This document shows, piece by piece, positions 45,526 to 54,515 of a stretch of DNA of 64,000 nucleotides; position 1 is the stretch's first letter; each line of letters starts with the position of its first letter. The stretch is taken from contig NZ_BCAG01000003.1 of assembly GCF_001293685.1 (NCBI RefSeq), positions 1,488,001-1,552,000 of the forward strand. The letters run 5' to 3'. The translations under genes were made by a program, and so were the position numbers. The stretch is from Desulfatitalea tepidiphila. Its GTDB lineage: Bacteria; Desulfobacterota; Desulfobacteria; Desulfobacterales; Desulfosarcinaceae. Below the pieces are notes generated by a model that had not been told where the DNA came from, did not search any database, and saw nothing but the letters and a program-made list of their open reading frames with translations.

Positions 45526-46029
45526 ATGGAACAGAAGCTCGACCAGCTGATCGCGGTACTCGAACAAACCATGGGGCTTTATGAGCGGATGCTGTCGGCC
45601 ATCGGAGAGGAGTTGGCGGCCGCCACGGCTTCAGACTTCGAGCGGTTCCGCCAGGCCGGCACGGAAAAAGAGAGCCTGGTTTTTCAACTCAAAAAAACGG
45701 AACAGTGCCGCGACGATCTCCTGCGGACGATCGCCGGCACCCTTGGTATTCCGTTTCAAAAAATCAATATCAGCACCCTGGTTTCGAAAATCGACAGCCC
45801 CCGGGCACAGCATCTATCCGAGTTGGGATCGGCTTTGCAGGATTTGATCACCCGGGTGCGTGAAGCCAATCGGGAGACGTGCATGATGGTCAGCCATTGC
45901 CTAGTGCTGGTGAAGCGATCCATCGGGTTTTTCCAGCATTGGACGCGGCTCTCCACTGTTTATGGCCAGAGCGGGAACATCTGTTCCGATCGTCGTGGCG
46001 GCGGACGGTTGGTTTCCGACACGGTCTGA
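45526..46029 (+). CDS. flgN: Flagellar chaperone FlgN
   Basis: 167 residues, helical, with the FlgN pattern MEQKLDQLIAVLEQTMGLYE, KESLVFQLKKTEQCRDDLL. It escorts FlgK and FlgL, which are encoded next. Two bases after flgM. The final ~20 residues (Gly/Arg-rich) are not family-like. Confidence 0.87.
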   Translation: MEQKLDQLIAVLEQTMGLYERMLSAIGEELAAATASDFERFRQAGTEKESLVFQLKKTEQCRDDLLRTIAGTLGIPFQKINISTLVSKIDSPRAQHLSELGSALQDLITRVREANRETCMMVSHCLVLVKRSIGFFQHWTRLSTVYGQSGNICSDRRGGGRLVSDTV

Positions 46030-46044
46030 GGAAGCTACTACGCA

Positions 46045-46185
46045 GTGTCTGTCCGCAAACAGGCAAATTGGGTCGAGATCAAGGCGCATGAAAAATTTAA
46101 CCGCAAGCATTTGGATGATATTCCGAGGATTAAATTTTTCGTGCAACACCGATATCGGGCCAATTGGACATTTGTGGATGGGCAC
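46045..46185. repeat. Imperfect inverted repeat, family B copy 1
   Basis: Arms at 46045-46080 and 46151-46185 are imperfect inverted copies (GTGTCTGTCCGCAAACAGGC versus the complement of CAATTGGACATTTGTGGATG and flanks). The right arm matches 51597-51629 with about five differences in 33. It lies in the 178-bp flgN-flgK spacer. Confidence 0.5.
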
Positions 46186-46207
46186 TGATTAAAAAGGGTA
46201 AGTCATC

Positions 46208-47611
46208 ATGCCAAACATCGCAGGCCTGCTCTATATCGGTCGCAATGCACTGGTCACCCAACAAAAGGCGATCGATATCACCGGCAACAACATCGCCAAT
46301 GTCAATACGCCAGGCTATTCCCGCCAACGCCTGAACATGGAGCAGAGTACGCCGATCCGTGACCTGAACACGACCATGAGCACCGGTGTACGGGCCCAAC
46401 AGAAAATTCAGCGGTTCTACGATCAGTTCACAACCAATCAACTCAACAGTGAAAACGAAGGGTTGGGTCGCTGGGAAGCGCAAAAGACCGCCCTGGGAAA
46501 AATCGAAGTGCTGTTCGACGAAGTGACCGGCTATGGTCTCAGTGAGGCCATGTCCGGGTATTGGACGGCGTGGCAGGATCTTTCCAACAATCCATCGGGC
46601 CACGTGGAGCGCACCAACCTGCTTTCCGCGGCCCAGTATCTGACCAGCACCTTCAACCAGTTGAGCGGCAACATCGCCGATGCCCAGGCCGACATCGATA
46701 CCAACGTGGTCAACATCGTCGAGGACGTCAACCGCCTGGCCTCGCAAATTGCCGAGTTGAACACCAAAATCACCCAGGTGGAAGTGACCGGGCACAATGC
46801 GAACGATTATCGCGACCAACGCGATTCGGCCATTTTCGAGTTGTCCAAGCTGATCGATATCAACAGCTTCGAGGACGGCGACGGCAATGCGACGATCATG
46901 GTCGGTGGTGGTAAACCCCTGGTCGAAGGCGCCTTCACGTGGAACCTGTCGACCGCGGAAGACGGCGGTGTTCAAAAGGTTTACTGGGAAGACAGCAGCA
47001 GCACACCGCACGACATTACCGACCGGATCGAATCGGGGGAACTCAAGGGCTGGATGGAAACGCGCGATGTGGTGATCAATGATTATATGACCCGGCTGGA
47101 TACCCTGGCCGGTGCGATCATTCAGGAAGTCAACGCTCTGCACAATGATGCGACCACCCCCTCGGGATTTGGACTCGATGGTTCTCAGAACGATTTTTTT
47201 ACGGGATCCAATGCCGGTGATATCGCTGTCAACAGTGACATCCTGGCCGATGTCAATCTGATCGCTGCGGCCGGAGATGCCGCCGCGCTCCCCGGCGACA
47301 ACAGCGTGGCCATTGCCATTGCCAATCTCCAGAGCGCCCTGACCATGTCGGGCGGAAGCGCATCGTTCGACGATTACTACACTTCGCTGGTGGGTGATGT
47401 GGGCAGTGATGTACAGACAGCCAATCTTAATTATGATCACCAATCCTCCATGATCCAGCACCTGGAAAATTACCGGGAGGAGGTGTCCGGTGTTTCGCTG
47501 GACGAGGAGATGGTGAACCTGGTTAAATTCCAGCACGCCTACAATGCGGCGGCCAGGCTTATCACGGTGACCGATGAAATGATGGAGACGATCATCTCCA
47601 TCGCGCGATAG
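46208..47611 (+). CDS. flgK: Hook-filament junction protein FlgK
   Basis: 467 residues. N-terminal LLYIGRNALVTQQKAIDITG with NNIANVNTPGYSRQRLN; C-terminal GVSLDEEMVNLVKFQHAYNA followed by AARLITVTDEMMETII. Both are HAP1 signatures. First junction protein between hook and filament. Shorter than enterobacterial FlgK (~550) because the middle domains are small. Confidence 0.95.
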   Translation: MPNIAGLLYIGRNALVTQQKAIDITGNNIANVNTPGYSRQRLNMEQSTPIRDLNTTMSTGVRAQQKIQRFYDQFTTNQLNSENEGLGRWEAQKTALGKIEVLFDEVTGYGLSEAMSGYWTAWQDLSNNPSGHVERTNLLSAAQYLTSTFNQLSGNIADAQADIDTNVVNIVEDVNRLASQIAELNTKITQVEVTGHNANDYRDQRDSAIFELSKLIDINSFEDGDGNATIMVGGGKPLVEGAFTWNLSTAEDGGVQKVYWEDSSSTPHDITDRIESGELKGWMETRDVVINDYMTRLDTLAGAIIQEVNALHNDATTPSGFGLDGSQNDFFTGSNAGDIAVNSDILADVNLIAAAGDAAALPGDNSVAIAIANLQSALTMSGGSASFDDYYTSLVGDVGSDVQTANLNYDHQSSMIQHLENYREEVSGVSLDEEMVNLVKFQHAYNAAARLITVTDEMMETIISIAR

Positions 47612-47633
47612 CAGACGTTCAAGGGGGGTTCCA

Positions 47634-48509
47634 ATGCGGGTCAGCAATGCCATGATGGCTGAAAACATTCAGAATTATCTCTACAAACAGACCAAGGCCC
47701 TTCTCAAGACCCAGGAAAGCATTGCCAGCGGAAAACGCATCAATCGTCTTTCCGATGACCCCATCGGCATGGGGCAGGCCCTGGGCTATCGCCGGACCAT
47801 TTCCAAACTCGAACAGTTCAACGAAAACATCACCTCGGCGCGGCAACATCTCGATACTGTGGAAAACATTCTGGCCGCGGTCACCGAGTTGCTGGAGGAT
47901 ACCAAAGATATCGCGGCCGACCAGGACCCTTCGATGCGCAGCATGATGGCCGATCAGGTGGTCACCATCCGCGATCAGATTTTTCAGCTCGCCAATTCTC
48001 GCAACAATGGCAACTATCTGTTTTCCGGAGATTTGACCGATACCCAACCGTTTGAATTGGACACCGCCACGGGCGTCTATTCCTACCAGGGGGACGGCGG
48101 TACCAAGGATCACATCATCGGGGAAGGCCTGCAGGTGAGCATTATCGCCGACGGCAGCCAGATTTTCCAGGGAGAAGGAGATGTCTTCGATGTCCTCAAC
48201 GACCTTGAGGCCGCCCTGCGGGCCGACGATGGAGACGGGGTGACCGATCAACTGCCGCTGCTCTCGGAGATCGTCGAGGGGCTCAACGGTATCCGGGCGA
48301 TCAACGCCGGGCAGAGCAAACGCCTCGAAGCGACCCAGAATTACAACAAGGCCTTTAACGTCAACGTCAGTGATCTTCTGTCCCAGGTGGAAGACACGGA
48401 CATTGTCGAGGCAGCCATCAACCTGCAACTCCAGGAAACGGCCTACGAGACCACTTTGGCGACGGCCGCCAAGATCATTCAACCCAACCTGATGAATTTT
48501 CTCAGCTGA
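47634..48509 (+). CDS. flgL: Hook-filament junction protein FlgL
   Basis: 291 residues. Flagellin-like N-terminus (QESIASGKRINRLSDDPIGM) and C-terminus (LQLQETAYETTLATAAKIIQ). Second junction protein. End of the flagellar plus-strand run; convergent with motB, with only 23 bp between stops and no visible terminator. Confidence 0.94.
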   Translation: MRVSNAMMAENIQNYLYKQTKALLKTQESIASGKRINRLSDDPIGMGQALGYRRTISKLEQFNENITSARQHLDTVENILAAVTELLEDTKDIAADQDPSMRSMMADQVVTIRDQIFQLANSRNNGNYLFSGDLTDTQPFELDTATGVYSYQGDGGTKDHIIGEGLQVSIIADGSQIFQGEGDVFDVLNDLEAALRADDGDGVTDQLPLLSEIVEGLNGIRAINAGQSKRLEATQNYNKAFNVNVSDLLSQVEDTDIVEAAINLQLQETAYETTLATAAKIIQPNLMNFLS

Positions 48510-48532
48510 TTTTGCCTTCAGAAAAGTCTGCT

Positions 48533-49276
48533 TTATCTGTTGTCGTGTGCCACCGGTGGAAGGTTGCTCAATATGATTTCGACGCGTCGATTCATTTCGC
48601 GTCCGCGTTCGGTCTGGTTGCTCTCGATGGGGCGATATTCCCCGAACCCCATGGTCGAGACACGCTTGGCGTCGATGGCCGAATGGCTCAACATGTATTC
48701 CGCCACGACGGCTGCCCGGGCGATGGAGAGCCGCAGGTTGGTCGGGTAGGGGCCGCCGCTGCGAATGGGTACATTGTCCGTGTGACCGGCAACGACGATG
48801 TCGCCGTTGTCTTTTTCCAGTACCTTGGCCACTCGCTCGAGCAAGGGCTTCAGTTTTTCCCGGATCTCCACTTTGCCGGAGTCGAACGTGCTTTCTCCCA
48901 TCAATCTGATGATCACTTCGCTCTCGTTAGACTCCATGGCGATCTGATCTTTATACTCCTCCAGCTGGGTGGAGAGCATGTCATCGATCTCCTTGCCCAG
49001 ATCCTCCCTGATCCGTGTTTCGATAATCTCCTGGTCAAAGTCACGGGCGATGATTTTCATGCCCTTGGGAATCTCCATGACCCGAACCTTGCGCTGGACG
49101 CCAAAGGCCTTTTCAAGAGATCCGGCCACTTGCTTGTATTTCTGACGGTCCATTTCAGAAAAGGAGAGCAGCAGAACGAAAAAACAGAGCAGCAGGCTCA
49201 TCAAATCGCCGAAGGTGACGACCCATTTGGGGGCGCCCGGATCGATTTTTTTCGGCTCTTCGGCAGGCAGGCCCAT
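48533..49276 (-). CDS. motB: Flagellar stator protein MotB (second stator locus)
   Basis: 247 residues. Membrane segment W18-VVTFG-D24-LMSLLLCFFVLLL keeps the channel aspartate. OmpA-like domain with VAGHTDNVPIRSGGPYPTN, ARAAVVAEYML and NRRVEIILS. Shares one base with the end of the motA gene before it. This pair, apart from the first motA-motB-motB set, gives the cell two stator types, as in bacteria using different ions or viscosities. Confidence 0.93.
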   Translation of the reverse strand: MGLPAEEPKKIDPGAPKWVVTFGDLMSLLLCFFVLLLSFSEMDRQKYKQVAGSLEKAFGVQRKVRVMEIPKGMKIIARDFDQEIIETRIREDLGKEIDDMLSTQLEEYKDQIAMESNESEVIIRLMGESTFDSGKVEIREKLKPLLERVAKVLEKDNGDIVVAGHTDNVPIRSGGPYPTNLRLSIARAAVVAEYMLSHSAIDAKRVSTMGFGEYRPIESNQTERGREMNRRVEIILSNLPPVAHDNR

Positions 49277-50070
49277 CAGTTTGCCTCGGCCTCGACGCCG
49301 GCTTTCGCTTCGGGCGTTTCTTCACGGTCGCGTTGTTTGGGAGAGAGGAAGATTTTAAGGGATTCTTCCAGCACCATGGGCGAGATACCACGGTTGATCC
49401 CCACGGCCGCCTCCACGATGATGCTCTTGTTGAGTTTTTCCTGATCGCTGCGCAAGCTCAGCTTGTCGGCCAAAGGCAGGAAGATGAAATTGGCCAGCAC
49501 GGCGCCGTAAAGCGTTGTCAGCAGTGCCACGGCCATGGAAGGTCCGATGCTGGCGGGATCATCCATGGAAGAGAGCATTTGCACCAGGCCGATCAGGGTG
49601 CCGATCATGCCGAAGGCCGGGGCGCTGTCGCCCATACCCTTGAAGACCGCCTGGCCGATGGCGTGGCGCTGAACGGTCAGGCGGATGTCCTTGCTGAGCA
49701 TATCTTCGATCAATCCCTCGTCATATCCGTCTGAAAGATATCTCAAGGCCTTGGCGGCAAAGGGATCCGAAGCGACCTCTTTTTCCAGGGCGATCAATCC
49801 TTCCTTTTTGGCGATGCGCGTGAAATTGACCATCTCCTCGATCATCGCTTCGGGATCCGACATCTTGACCAGGAAGGCCTTCATGGCCACGGCGATGGAA
49901 CCGATCACATCACTCATTTTGAATTTTATAAAGGTCACGGCAAAAGTGCCGCCCACGACGATGAGGACACTCGGGATGTTGACGAACATCAATGGACTGC
50001 CACCGAGAACGATGGCCATGACAATGAGAATCGAACCGCCGATTAAACCGATGATCGTTGCTAGATCCAT
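49276..50070 (-). CDS. motA: Flagellar stator protein MotA (second stator locus)
   Basis: 264 residues, four membrane segments. MDLATIIGLIGGSILIVMAI at the start, the FliG-contact loop (ARIAKKEGLIALEKEV-like: IAKKEGLIALEKEVASD), and DSAPAFGMIGTLIGLVQML with AVALLTTLYGAVLANFIFLP. PomA-like features suggest possible sodium use, which is inference. Begins 9 bases after the HD-GYP gene. Confidence 0.93.
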   Translation of the reverse strand: MDLATIIGLIGGSILIVMAIVLGGSPLMFVNIPSVLIVVGGTFAVTFIKFKMSDVIGSIAVAMKAFLVKMSDPEAMIEEMVNFTRIAKKEGLIALEKEVASDPFAAKALRYLSDGYDEGLIEDMLSKDIRLTVQRHAIGQAVFKGMGDSAPAFGMIGTLIGLVQMLSSMDDPASIGPSMAVALLTTLYGAVLANFIFLPLADKLSLRSDQEKLNKSIIVEAAVGINRGISPMVLEESLKIFLSPKQRDREETPEAKAGVEAEAN

Positions 50071-50079
50071 GGCTATTCC

Positions 50080-51270
50080 TTACTTCCTGATGAAGACGCT
50101 TTCTATAATATTGCCCGATTCGTAGTAGCGCTTTAGTTTTGTTATTAATGGGGGATCCAAACGCGTGCCGGCCGACATGACGCTGGCGCCGGACTTGGTC
50201 AAAATGGTACGCGACAGCACCATGCCTTTTTTTAAATCGACGACATGACAGGAGATGTCGTTTTTCTGAACACCGGCCTGCAACAGGGACAAGTTGAGTT
50301 CAAGCAGCATGTCCACCAGGGCCGGCGAGAGTTGGTAACCACGAAATTGCTGGAGATGATGAGCGGCTTCCTTCCGATCGATATGCTCTTTAACGAGCAG
50401 GTCGTCATATAAGGAGGAGGCCCCCACAATGGCTGCTGCCAGGGGAATTTGATCTCCGGACAACTCATCGGGAAAGCCGCGGCCATTGAACTGTTCATGA
50501 TGCATTCGGATCCACCCTGCCACCGGCCCAAAGCTATCGATCGGATCCAGGATCGCTGCACCGCGTTGGGGATGGGATCGATACAGCTCGTTTTCTTCAC
50601 CGGTGAATTCGGTTCGGCGCTTTTCCACGAGGCTCAAGGGAAGGCCGATCATGCCGATGTCGTGTAACAAGGCACATGCCTCGACCGTTTCGTAATCATC
50701 GGGCACAATATCCGGGTGCATTTTCGCCAGGGCTACGGACAGCTCGGCGACGCGTCGGCCGTGTGCGCCCAATTTGTCGCTGAAAGATTCAATGAGCTGT
50801 CCAAAAGCTGTCACGGTTTGGGCATGATTCCGATGAATGGCCGATCGATTTCGGTCTATCTCGTTTTCCAGGTCGATAATGCGTCCCGCGTTGATCACGG
50901 CCGTCATCAAATGCAATGGATGGGACGGCCAAGCCACGACATTGTCCGCACCCTTGGCCAGGGCGGTCGTCATTTGCGCCACATCGTCCCGGTCTATCAG
51001 CATCAACATGAACACATGATGATCGAGGCTCATCTGGCGTGTTTTTTGAATCACATCGAATCCGCCCAGGTCTTGAAGGGAAGGGGTACATATGACCATG
51101 TCGATGTGGTCTTCACCGACGATATCGAGCCCCTGCCGTCCATTTTGGGTCGTGCGAAACGTGTGGCCCTGCTGCGAAACCAACCGCTCCAACAGGCTTT
51201 GTTTCTCGACCTTGTCGACCAATATCAGGATCTGCATCTGCTCAATTCCTTTTTTTGCACTATCGGCCAT
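50080..51270 (-). CDS. Degenerate receiver-HD-GYP protein
   Basis: 396 residues; ATG 51237 (MQILILVDKVEKQ) is an alternative start with AAGGA upstream. Residues ~12-130 have a receiver fold, but the phospho-acceptor aspartate is Thr62 (DMVICTPSL) and the usual K-P lysine is W (VVAWPSHP). An HD domain follows: LLHDIGMIGLP, SHPQRGAAIL, HHEQFNGRGFP. The HD pair and HHE are kept; K of HDIGK is M, GYP is GFP, and the late D-x-x-D motif is changed (SSLYDD). Cyclic-di-GMP hydrolysis is therefore uncertain. It heads the second motA-motB operon, suggesting stator control by a second messenger. Confidence 0.8.
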   Translation of the reverse strand: MADSAKKGIEQMQILILVDKVEKQSLLERLVSQQGHTFRTTQNGRQGLDIVGEDHIDMVICTPSLQDLGGFDVIQKTRQMSLDHHVFMLMLIDRDDVAQMTTALAKGADNVVAWPSHPLHLMTAVINAGRIIDLENEIDRNRSAIHRNHAQTVTAFGQLIESFSDKLGAHGRRVAELSVALAKMHPDIVPDDYETVEACALLHDIGMIGLPLSLVEKRRTEFTGEENELYRSHPQRGAAILDPIDSFGPVAGWIRMHHEQFNGRGFPDELSGDQIPLAAAIVGASSLYDDLLVKEHIDRKEAAHHLQQFRGYQLSPALVDMLLELNLSLLQAGVQKNDISCHVVDLKKGMVLSRTILTKSGASVMSAGTRLDPPLITKLKRYYESGNIIESVFIRK

Positions 51271-51377
51271 AACTGACTAGAACTTAAATCCTTTCTATTC
51301 ATCCTGAACGGCACGTCGGCGCGCAAAGCACACTGTTTCATCATTACGCTGACATAATGGGCCATTTGCTTGCAGTC

Positions 51378-51454
51378 GTACTCGTACTCGTTCTTGTACT
51401 CGAAAGATGCCCCTGCTTGTGTCAACGATTCCAGGATGCATCGAGTACGAGTAC
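51378..51454. repeat. 13-bp inverted repeat with hexamer run
   Basis: GTACTCGTACTCG (51378-51390) and its complement CGAGTACGAGTAC (51442-51454), 51 bases apart, inside the 392-bp gene-free gap 51271-51662 between divergent genes. Function unknown. Confidence 0.45.
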
Positions 51455-51562
51455 CGTTGCGCTGAAGTATGTTTACTAGTGCCGTAAGAATCCATTCCAT
51501 GGGCTGTCTGGGTCGACATGTATGTCGGCGTATTTACGCCTACGTGTTCTAAGGCAGGGTTC

Positions 51563-51590
51563 TAAAGTTGATGGACAAATGGGGCGATAG
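51563..51590 (+). promoter_or_regulatory. Possible sigma-28 promoter of the histidine kinase gene
   Basis: TAAAGTTG, 12 bases, GGCGATAG: 7/8 and 6/8 matches but spacing one base long. It overlaps repeat family B, so chance is possible. Confidence 0.3.
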
Positions 51591-51629
51591 CGGCCTTATC
51601 GGGTCAATCGGCCATTTGCGGATGGACAC
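51569..51629. repeat. Family B repeat, copy 2
   Basis: TATCGGGTCAATCGGCCATT then TGCGGATGGACAC matches 46153-46185 with about five changes; the left half (ACAAATGGGGCGATA) forms an imperfect inverted arm. Confidence 0.45.
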
Positions 51630-51662
51630 GAGGCAACAGCTCCCCGGTATCTGGAGGCAATC

Positions 51663-52592
51663 TTGACAGAGATACATACGGACTCTCAATGCATGAGCGA
51701 TGGCGCTTGCCAGTCGAAGCCCGCGGCAGAGCGGCTGGCAACATACCACGCGCAATTGCTGCATTCGGAAAAAATGGCCGCCATCGGGCAGCTGGCTGCA
51801 GGTGTGGCCCATGAAATCAACAACCCCACGGGATTTATCAGCAGCAATTTGAAAACCCTTCAGAATTACCAGAACAGGATGACGGAGTTGATTGGATGCT
51901 ATCGTAATGTGGTCGGCATGCTCCGCGAATCCTCCTGTTTCACGCGGCTCGAGCCCGATCTCAAAAATGCCTTAAGCCATTTGGAGTCATTTGAAAAAGA
52001 ACACGATATCCAATACTTGATGGAAGATAGCATCGATCTGGTGAAAGATTGCAGTGAGGGGGCCATGCGTATCAAGAAGATTGTTTCAGACCTTAAAGCG
52101 CTTGCCCATCCTGGAGACGATCGTGTTCGAATGTTGGATGTCAATAAAGGGTTGGCGTCCACCTTGAACGTGGTTCAGAAAGAACTGAAATACAAAGCGG
52201 TCGTCAGACAAGAGTTCGGGAAGATTCCAGTGATTTGGGGATATCCTCAGGAACTCAATCAGGTGTTTATGAACATTCTGATCAATGCGGCCCAGGCCAT
52301 CGAGGGCAGGGGCCATATCCTTGTCAGAACCCGGGTCGCCGACGATCAGGTTGAGGTGATGGTCCAGGACGACGGTAGCGGCATTGCCCCGGAAAACATC
52401 CCCAGATTGTTTGAACCCTTTTTCACGACCAAGGCGGTGGGCAAAGGCACGGGATTGGGATTGCATATCGCCTATGACATCATCAAAAAACATCGAGGCA
52501 CCATCGAGGTGCAAAGCGAGTTGGGCAAAGGAACCACCTTTTCCGTTCGTTTGCCCGTTTCATCCGAGGAGCATGGCCATGCCGCCCCCTGA
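51663..52592 (+). CDS. Soluble histidine kinase without sensor domain
   Basis: 309 residues from a TTG with GGAGG 8 bases upstream. The H-box is GQLAAGVAHEINNP (His50), then N-box MNILINAAQAIEG, G1 VQDDGSGIAPENI, F-box EPFFTTK and G2 GTGLGLHIAYDI. No membrane or PAS segment lies before the H-box, so it must sense through partners. No standard receiver protein is nearby; the HD-GYP neighbour lacks its aspartate and the two sigma-54 activators lack receivers. Confidence 0.87.
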   Translation: MTEIHTDSQCMSDGACQSKPAAERLATYHAQLLHSEKMAAIGQLAAGVAHEINNPTGFISSNLKTLQNYQNRMTELIGCYRNVVGMLRESSCFTRLEPDLKNALSHLESFEKEHDIQYLMEDSIDLVKDCSEGAMRIKKIVSDLKALAHPGDDRVRMLDVNKGLASTLNVVQKELKYKAVVRQEFGKIPVIWGYPQELNQVFMNILINAAQAIEGRGHILVRTRVADDQVEVMVQDDGSGIAPENIPRLFEPFFTTKAVGKGTGLGLHIAYDIIKKHRGTIEVQSELGKGTTFSVRLPVSSEEHGHAAP

Positions 52593-52638
52593 AATGCCAT
52601 TTCATCAAGGCTGAGGGATTCGTAAAGAGTGGTTTGCC

Positions 52639-52760
52639 GACTGCGCCACAAGAAGTTCAAGATCAAGGCGCACGACATTCCGTGTCCCGAGGCGTAAAGG
52701 TCGTACGCCGCAAGGACCACGGAATGAGCGCAAAGCAGATATTGGGCTTCTTGCGCCGTC
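52639..52760. repeat. Family A palindromic repeat, copy 1 (between convergent genes)
   Basis: About 122 bp; GCGCC ends and an inner stem (GGCGTA ... TACGCC). Matches the reverse complement of 59700-59824 at roughly 100 of 120 positions by eye. It lies between the convergent histidine kinase and larB, two bases from the larB stop. Confidence 0.75.
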
Positions 52761-52761
52761 A

Positions 52762-53511
52762 TCAAGGCTGGTTGATGCAAGAGGCCATGTAGCCGGCCCC
52801 AAACCCATTGTCGATGTTGACCACGGCCACGTTGGAGCTGCAGCTGCTTAGCATGCCGAACAGGGCCGTCAGGCCGCCGAGACTGACGCCATAACCAATG
52901 CTGGTCGGTACCGCGATAACCGGGCGACGAACCATGCCCGCAACGACGCTGGGCAGGGCGCCCTCCATTCCAGCGACAACAATCAGTACGCGCGCCGCCT
53001 CCAACGCATCGCGATGGGCCATCAACCGATGGATTCCGGCCACGCCCACATCGAATACGGTTTCGACATTGTTTCCCATGGCGTCAGCGGTCAGAAACGC
53101 TTCGCGCGCCACTGGGATGTCGGAGGTTCCCGCAGACACCACCAAAATCTTGCCGAGTCCGGTCTTGGGAAGGGCTTTTCTTTGCCACACGATCATGCGG
53201 GCCGCCGGGTCATATGCGGCATCCGGCAGGCGCGCCCTTATCTCATCGGCCTTGATAGCGTCGACTCGCGTCACCAGAATAACCTGCTCCTGAACCTTCA
53301 TGCGTTCCATGATGCCTGCAATATGATCCGCCGATTTGCCTTCGCCGAAAATCACCTCTGGAAAGCCCTTGCGCAGGCTGCGGTGATGATCTATATGCGC
53401 ATAATCGATATCTTCCATGGCCAGATCTTCGAGGCGGGATTTGGCTTGAGCCACAGAGAGACGGCCCTTGGCAACGGCCTCGAGCAAATCGGTCAATAGG
53501 TGATGATTCAT
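52762..53511 (-). CDS. larB: Nickel-pincer cofactor biosynthesis protein LarB
   Basis: 249 residues. The C-terminal half is PurE-like (VVSAGTSDIPVAREAFLTAD, GVAGIHRLMAHRDALEAARV, VVAGMEGALPSVVAGMV, SIGYGVSLGGLTAL); the N-terminal ~90 residues are the LarB-specific part with FPEVIFGEGKSADHIAGI. LarB carboxylates and hydrolyses nicotinate adenine dinucleotide to start the Ni-pincer cofactor of lactate racemase and related enzymes. larC and larE are not in the window. Confidence 0.92.
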   Translation of the reverse strand: MNHHLLTDLLEAVAKGRLSVAQAKSRLEDLAMEDIDYAHIDHHRSLRKGFPEVIFGEGKSADHIAGIMERMKVQEQVILVTRVDAIKADEIRARLPDAAYDPAARMIVWQRKALPKTGLGKILVVSAGTSDIPVAREAFLTADAMGNNVETVFDVGVAGIHRLMAHRDALEAARVLIVVAGMEGALPSVVAGMVRRPVIAVPTSIGYGVSLGGLTALFGMLSSCSSNVAVVNIDNGFGAGYMASCINQP

Positions 53512-53562
53512 AGCAATCCGCTCCTTTCCAAGGGTGCTTTTTCACGCACGATAAGGCAAAAC

Positions 53563-53576
53563 GTGACCTGGGTCAC
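53563..53576. promoter_or_regulatory. Palindrome in the larB-kdsB divergent spacer
   Basis: GTGACC-TG-GGTCAC, six-base arms, in the 95-bp gap. It could be an operator for either gene; the factor is unknown. Confidence 0.3.
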
Positions 53577-53606
53577 TCCCACCTCGATTCAATAAAGGTT
53601 GATACC

Positions 53607-54347
53607 ATGCGCATCGTCGTCGTTATTCCATCGAGATATGGTTCTTCGCGATTCGAAGGCAAGCCACTTGCGTACATCGCCGGCAAACCCATGATTCAGC
53701 ATGTCTATGAAAGCGCCTCCCGTGCCGACAAGATTTCCGAAGTCACGGTAGCCACCGACGATCGTCGCATCTTCGATGCAGTCAAAAGCTTCGGGGGCCG
53801 GGCATTGATGACCTCTCCGGCGCACCGTTCCGGAAGCGACCGTGTCGCCGAAGCGGTTGAACAAATGGGGCTCGAACCAGACGATATCGCCATCAATGTG
53901 CAAGGTGACCAGCCCATGGTGCGTCCGGAAGGTTTCGATGCGGTCGTCGAGCCACTGCTGCGCGACCCGGAGCTTGGCATGAGCACCCTGGCGTTCGAAA
54001 TCACGGACCGTCAAGAATACACCAATCCGAAAGATTGTAAAGTCGTTATGGATTGCAACGGCGACGCGCTCTATTTTTCCAGAGCACCCATCCCCTGGGC
54101 CCGGGATGGCGGTGATGGTTTCACGGTGTTCAAACATCTGGGCGTCTATGCCTACACCAGAAAATTTCTACACATTTTTAATTCGTTGCCCAAAGGTCGC
54201 CTTGAACAGATCGAAAAACTGGAACAGCTCCGAGCCTTGGAATTCGGCCACCGCATCAAGGTCGTCATCTCGCCTTTCGACTCACCGGAAGTCGATCTTC
54301 CAGAGGACATCGCCCGTATCGAAAGGCTGCTCCGGATGGGTCAATGA
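53607..54347 (+). CDS. kdsB: CMP-Kdo synthetase KdsB
   Basis: 246 residues. Nucleotidyltransferase start VVVIPSRYGSSRFEGKPLAY, ATDDRRIFDAV, the INVQGDQPMV motif binding Mg-CTP, and SRAPIPWARD. It activates Kdo for LPS inner core, in the cytosol. Divergent from larB. Confidence 0.95.
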   Translation: MRIVVVIPSRYGSSRFEGKPLAYIAGKPMIQHVYESASRADKISEVTVATDDRRIFDAVKSFGGRALMTSPAHRSGSDRVAEAVEQMGLEPDDIAINVQGDQPMVRPEGFDAVVEPLLRDPELGMSTLAFEITDRQEYTNPKDCKVVMDCNGDALYFSRAPIPWARDGGDGFTVFKHLGVYAYTRKFLHIFNSLPKGRLEQIEKLEQLRALEFGHRIKVVISPFDSPEVDLPEDIARIERLLRMGQ

Positions 54348-54413
54348 TTTCTCTGGACTTTGAAGAGGTCTGGACGATTGCGATGAGGACGAGTAGCCTG
54401 GAAGGTTGAAAGG

Positions 54414-54462
54414 GCAGAGGCGCCCGCCAAGATGAAAAGGCATGTCGACAGCCTCTGCTTTT
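54414..54462 (+). terminator. Terminator after kdsB
   Basis: GCAGAGGC (54414-54421) pairs with GCCTCTGC (54451-54458), followed by TTTT. The 29-base loop is long. Between convergent kdsB and the universal stress gene. Confidence 0.45.
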
Positions 54463-54515
54463 GGAATCGATTTCTGCGCGATCGCCATCAGCAATGACGA
54501 GACGCGTCGTTCATT

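Noticed and set aside
46130-47668. 512-codon open frame on the minus strand across flgK
   Set aside because: Antisense shadow of flgK; composition is His/Gly-rich nonsense, with no domain and no ribosome site, while flgK is unmistakable.
48512-49444. 310-codon plus-strand frame opposite the second motB/motA
   Set aside because: Overlaps two clear stator genes and starts at the flgL end without a ribosome site.
51271-51662. CRISPR-like array from GTACTC repeats
   Set aside because: Units are 6 bases and too few; no spacers and no cas genes.
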